Source: Streptomyces aureoverticillatus
GTDB lineage: Bacteria; Actinomycetota; Actinomycetes; Streptomycetales; Streptomycetaceae
Direction: 5' to 3'
Assembly (NCBI RefSeq): GCF_014649395.1
Contig: NZ_BMSY01000014.1
Coordinates: 62,001 to 126,000 of the forward strand
DNA: 64,000 nt
Part shown: positions 62,861 through 64,000 of the stretch, one piece after another
Position numbering within the stretch: the first letter of the stretch is position 1
How the letters are laid out: every line of letters starts with the position of its first letter
The notes under the pieces: generated by a model
Database searches by the model: none
Told to the model about the DNA's origin: nothing
Seen by the model: the letters and a program-made list of their open reading frames with translations, nothing else
Translations under genes and position numbers: made by a program

Positions 62861-64000
62861 ATGCACGTTCCCGCCCCGTCTCCTGTCTCCGGCCGGTCCG
62901 AAGTCGTCGGCATGCCCAAGAGATCCGACGGCGGGCAGACCGACAGACCACGCCTGCCCGCCCCGGCCTCCCGGCGCCCGCCCGCCGGACAGGCACTGGC
63001 ACCCGTGGCACGCCGGCCCGGCGCCCTGCCGCCCGCGCATGCCTCGCTGGTCTGCGTCGCGCTGCCGGCGCTGGCCGTCTCCACGGACCAGGGACAGCTC
63101 AACGGCCGCGGCCTGGAAGGCTTCTACCGCTCGGGCCGGCGTATGCTGTCGCGCTGCCAGGTCCGCGTGGCCGGGCGGGAGCCGGTCGCCGTGCAGGCCC
63201 GAATGCTCTCGGCCGACAGCGCCCGCTTCGTGGCCACCGTCCTTCCGTCGACGGAGGGCGGCCCGGACCCGGACATCGTCGTGGAGCGGATCCGGCACGC
63301 CGACGGCACGGAGAGGATCACACTGCACAGTGCGGCCAGCCGCCCCCTGCGCCTGCCCGTCGAGGTGTCGCTGGGCACGGACCTGGCGGAACTGGGCGCG
63401 GTCGCGTCGGGAACAGCCGGCCCGGAACTGCCCGCCAGCGTCCACGACTCCGGCATGCGGTGGTCCTCGGGCAGGGGCAACTGCGTGGTCACCGCCGTCC
63501 CGGCGCCCAAGGACGCCCTGGCCTCCGCCGGACTGCTGCGCTGGGAAGTGCAGCTCCCGCCAGGGGGCAGCCAGAGCGTGGAGCTGCGCGTCCGCCCCGA
63601 TGGCGGCGGCCCGGTGCGAGCGGTGGGCCACGGCGCGAGCAGCCCGCTGGCCTCTGCCGGGGCAGTGGGCGACGACCCCACGGTGCAGCGTCTCCTGGAG
63701 ACATCCGTGGCGGACCTGAGGGCGTTGTTGCTGCGCGATCCCGCCCGTCCAGCCGATGTGTACGTGGCCGCCGGGGCGCCCTGGCGCTGCGGCCTCGCGC
63801 CCGCCGAAGCGCTCACCGCCGCCCGGATGGCGCTGCCGCTGGGCACCAGGCTCGCCGTGGGCACGCTGCGCACCCTCGCCCGCAGTCAGCTCAAGGAACC
63901 GGGACCGCGGTCCGGCATGATCCCCGGACCGATGCGGGCCGCAGGGCCCCTGCTGCCTCCTGGATGCACGGGTGTCGAGGCCACCCTCCTGTTCCCAGTG
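62861..64000 (+). CDS. Glycogen-debranching-type protein, N-terminal part
   Basis: The first 380 codons of a gene cut by the window end. The ATG at 62861 follows AAGAGG, and an in-frame stop at 62777 bounds the upstream side. From about residue 63 the translation matches the N-terminal domain of actinobacterial amylo-alpha-1,6-glucosidase/glycogen-debranching proteins: STDQGQLNGRGLEGFYRSGRRMLSRCQVRVAG, VERIRHADGTERITLHSAASRPLRLPVEVSLGTDLAELG. The catalytic (alpha/alpha)6 barrel begins only at the window end. The first 55 residues are low in complexity. Confidence 0.82.
   Translation, partial: MHVPAPSPVSGRSEVVGMPKRSDGGQTDRPRLPAPASRRPPAGQALAPVARRPGALPPAHASLVCVALPALAVSTDQGQLNGRGLEGFYRSGRRMLSRCQVRVAGREPVAVQARMLSADSARFVATVLPSTEGGPDPDIVVERIRHADGTERITLHSAASRPLRLPVEVSLGTDLAELGAVASGTAGPELPASVHDSGMRWSSGRGNCVVTAVPAPKDALASAGLLRWEVQLPPGGSQSVELRVRPDGGGPVRAVGHGASSPLASAGAVGDDPTVQRLLETSVADLRALLLRDPARPADVYVAAGAPWRCGLAPAEALTAARMALPLGTRLAVGTLRTLARSQLKEPGPRSGMIPGPMRAAGPLLPPGCTGVEATLLFPV

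Overview
The window is high-GC actinobacterial DNA with Streptomyces-style codon use, GTG/TTG starts and long open frames on every strand. The gene order hflX, DinG-type helicase, lexA, nrdR-nrdJ, rnhB, recQ, DUF4192 protein is typical of the conserved core of a Streptomyces chromosome. No rRNA, tRNA, CRISPR array, insertion sequence or prophage gene was seen.

Layout. 1-6.6 kb: the 3' end of a RelA/SpoT-family gene, a secreted M1 metallopeptidase, hflX, and two tandem trypsin-like exported proteases on the minus strand. 7.1-14.0 kb: an NRPS-independent (NIS) siderophore operon of class III aminotransferase, IucA/IucC synthetase, GNAT N-acyltransferase and a second IucA/IucC synthetase. 14.1-35.4 kb: mostly housekeeping and repair genes (Fe-S helicase, LexA, NrdR and the B12-dependent reductase NrdJ, TerD, arylamine N-acetyltransferase, a YdbC-like protein, TetR with ABC-F, histidine phosphatase, ADP-ribosylglycohydrolase, MFS exporter with TetR, RNase HII, RecQ). 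35.6-58.9 kb: one iron-box-preceded, catechol siderophore operon running about 23 kb: dhbA, dhbC, dhbE, dhbB, a free aryl carrier protein, a siderophore-interacting reductase, a binding protein, two FecCD permeases, an ATPase, one 3453-residue NRPS, an MFS exporter and a DAHP synthase. 58.9-60.8 kb: a convergent minus-strand operon behind a second iron box (small protein, DUF2470 protein, second siderophore-interacting protein). 60.9-64 kb: DUF4192 protein and the start of a glycogen-debranching-type protein.

How it works together. The catechol operon is self-contained: DAHP synthase raises shikimate flux, DhbC/B/A make 2,3-dihydroxybenzoate (DHB), DhbE loads it on the free carrier, and the NRPS extends it. 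MFS exports the product; binding protein, permeases and ATPase import the ferric complex; the reductases release iron. The NRPS reads C-A-PCP-E-C-A-PCP-E-C. It has two epimerases, no thioesterase, and ends in a condensation domain. My hand-read adenylation codes suggest a basic residue followed by a residue with a threonine-like DxWN start. This resembles the DHB-Arg-Thr family (griseobactin, benarthin, streptobactin) but with different stereochemistry and a different release step. The NIS operon resembles rhizobactin-type rhbA-C-D-F but lacks the decarboxylase and N-hydroxylase.

The second theme is tandem duplication. The junction before the siderophore ATPase carries five copies of a 35-bp ribosome-binding-site/GTG unit, which creates four chained 12-codon mini-ORFs. 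At least four genes have short tandem duplications spanning their stop codon, and several proteins carry repeat-generated low-complexity tracts.
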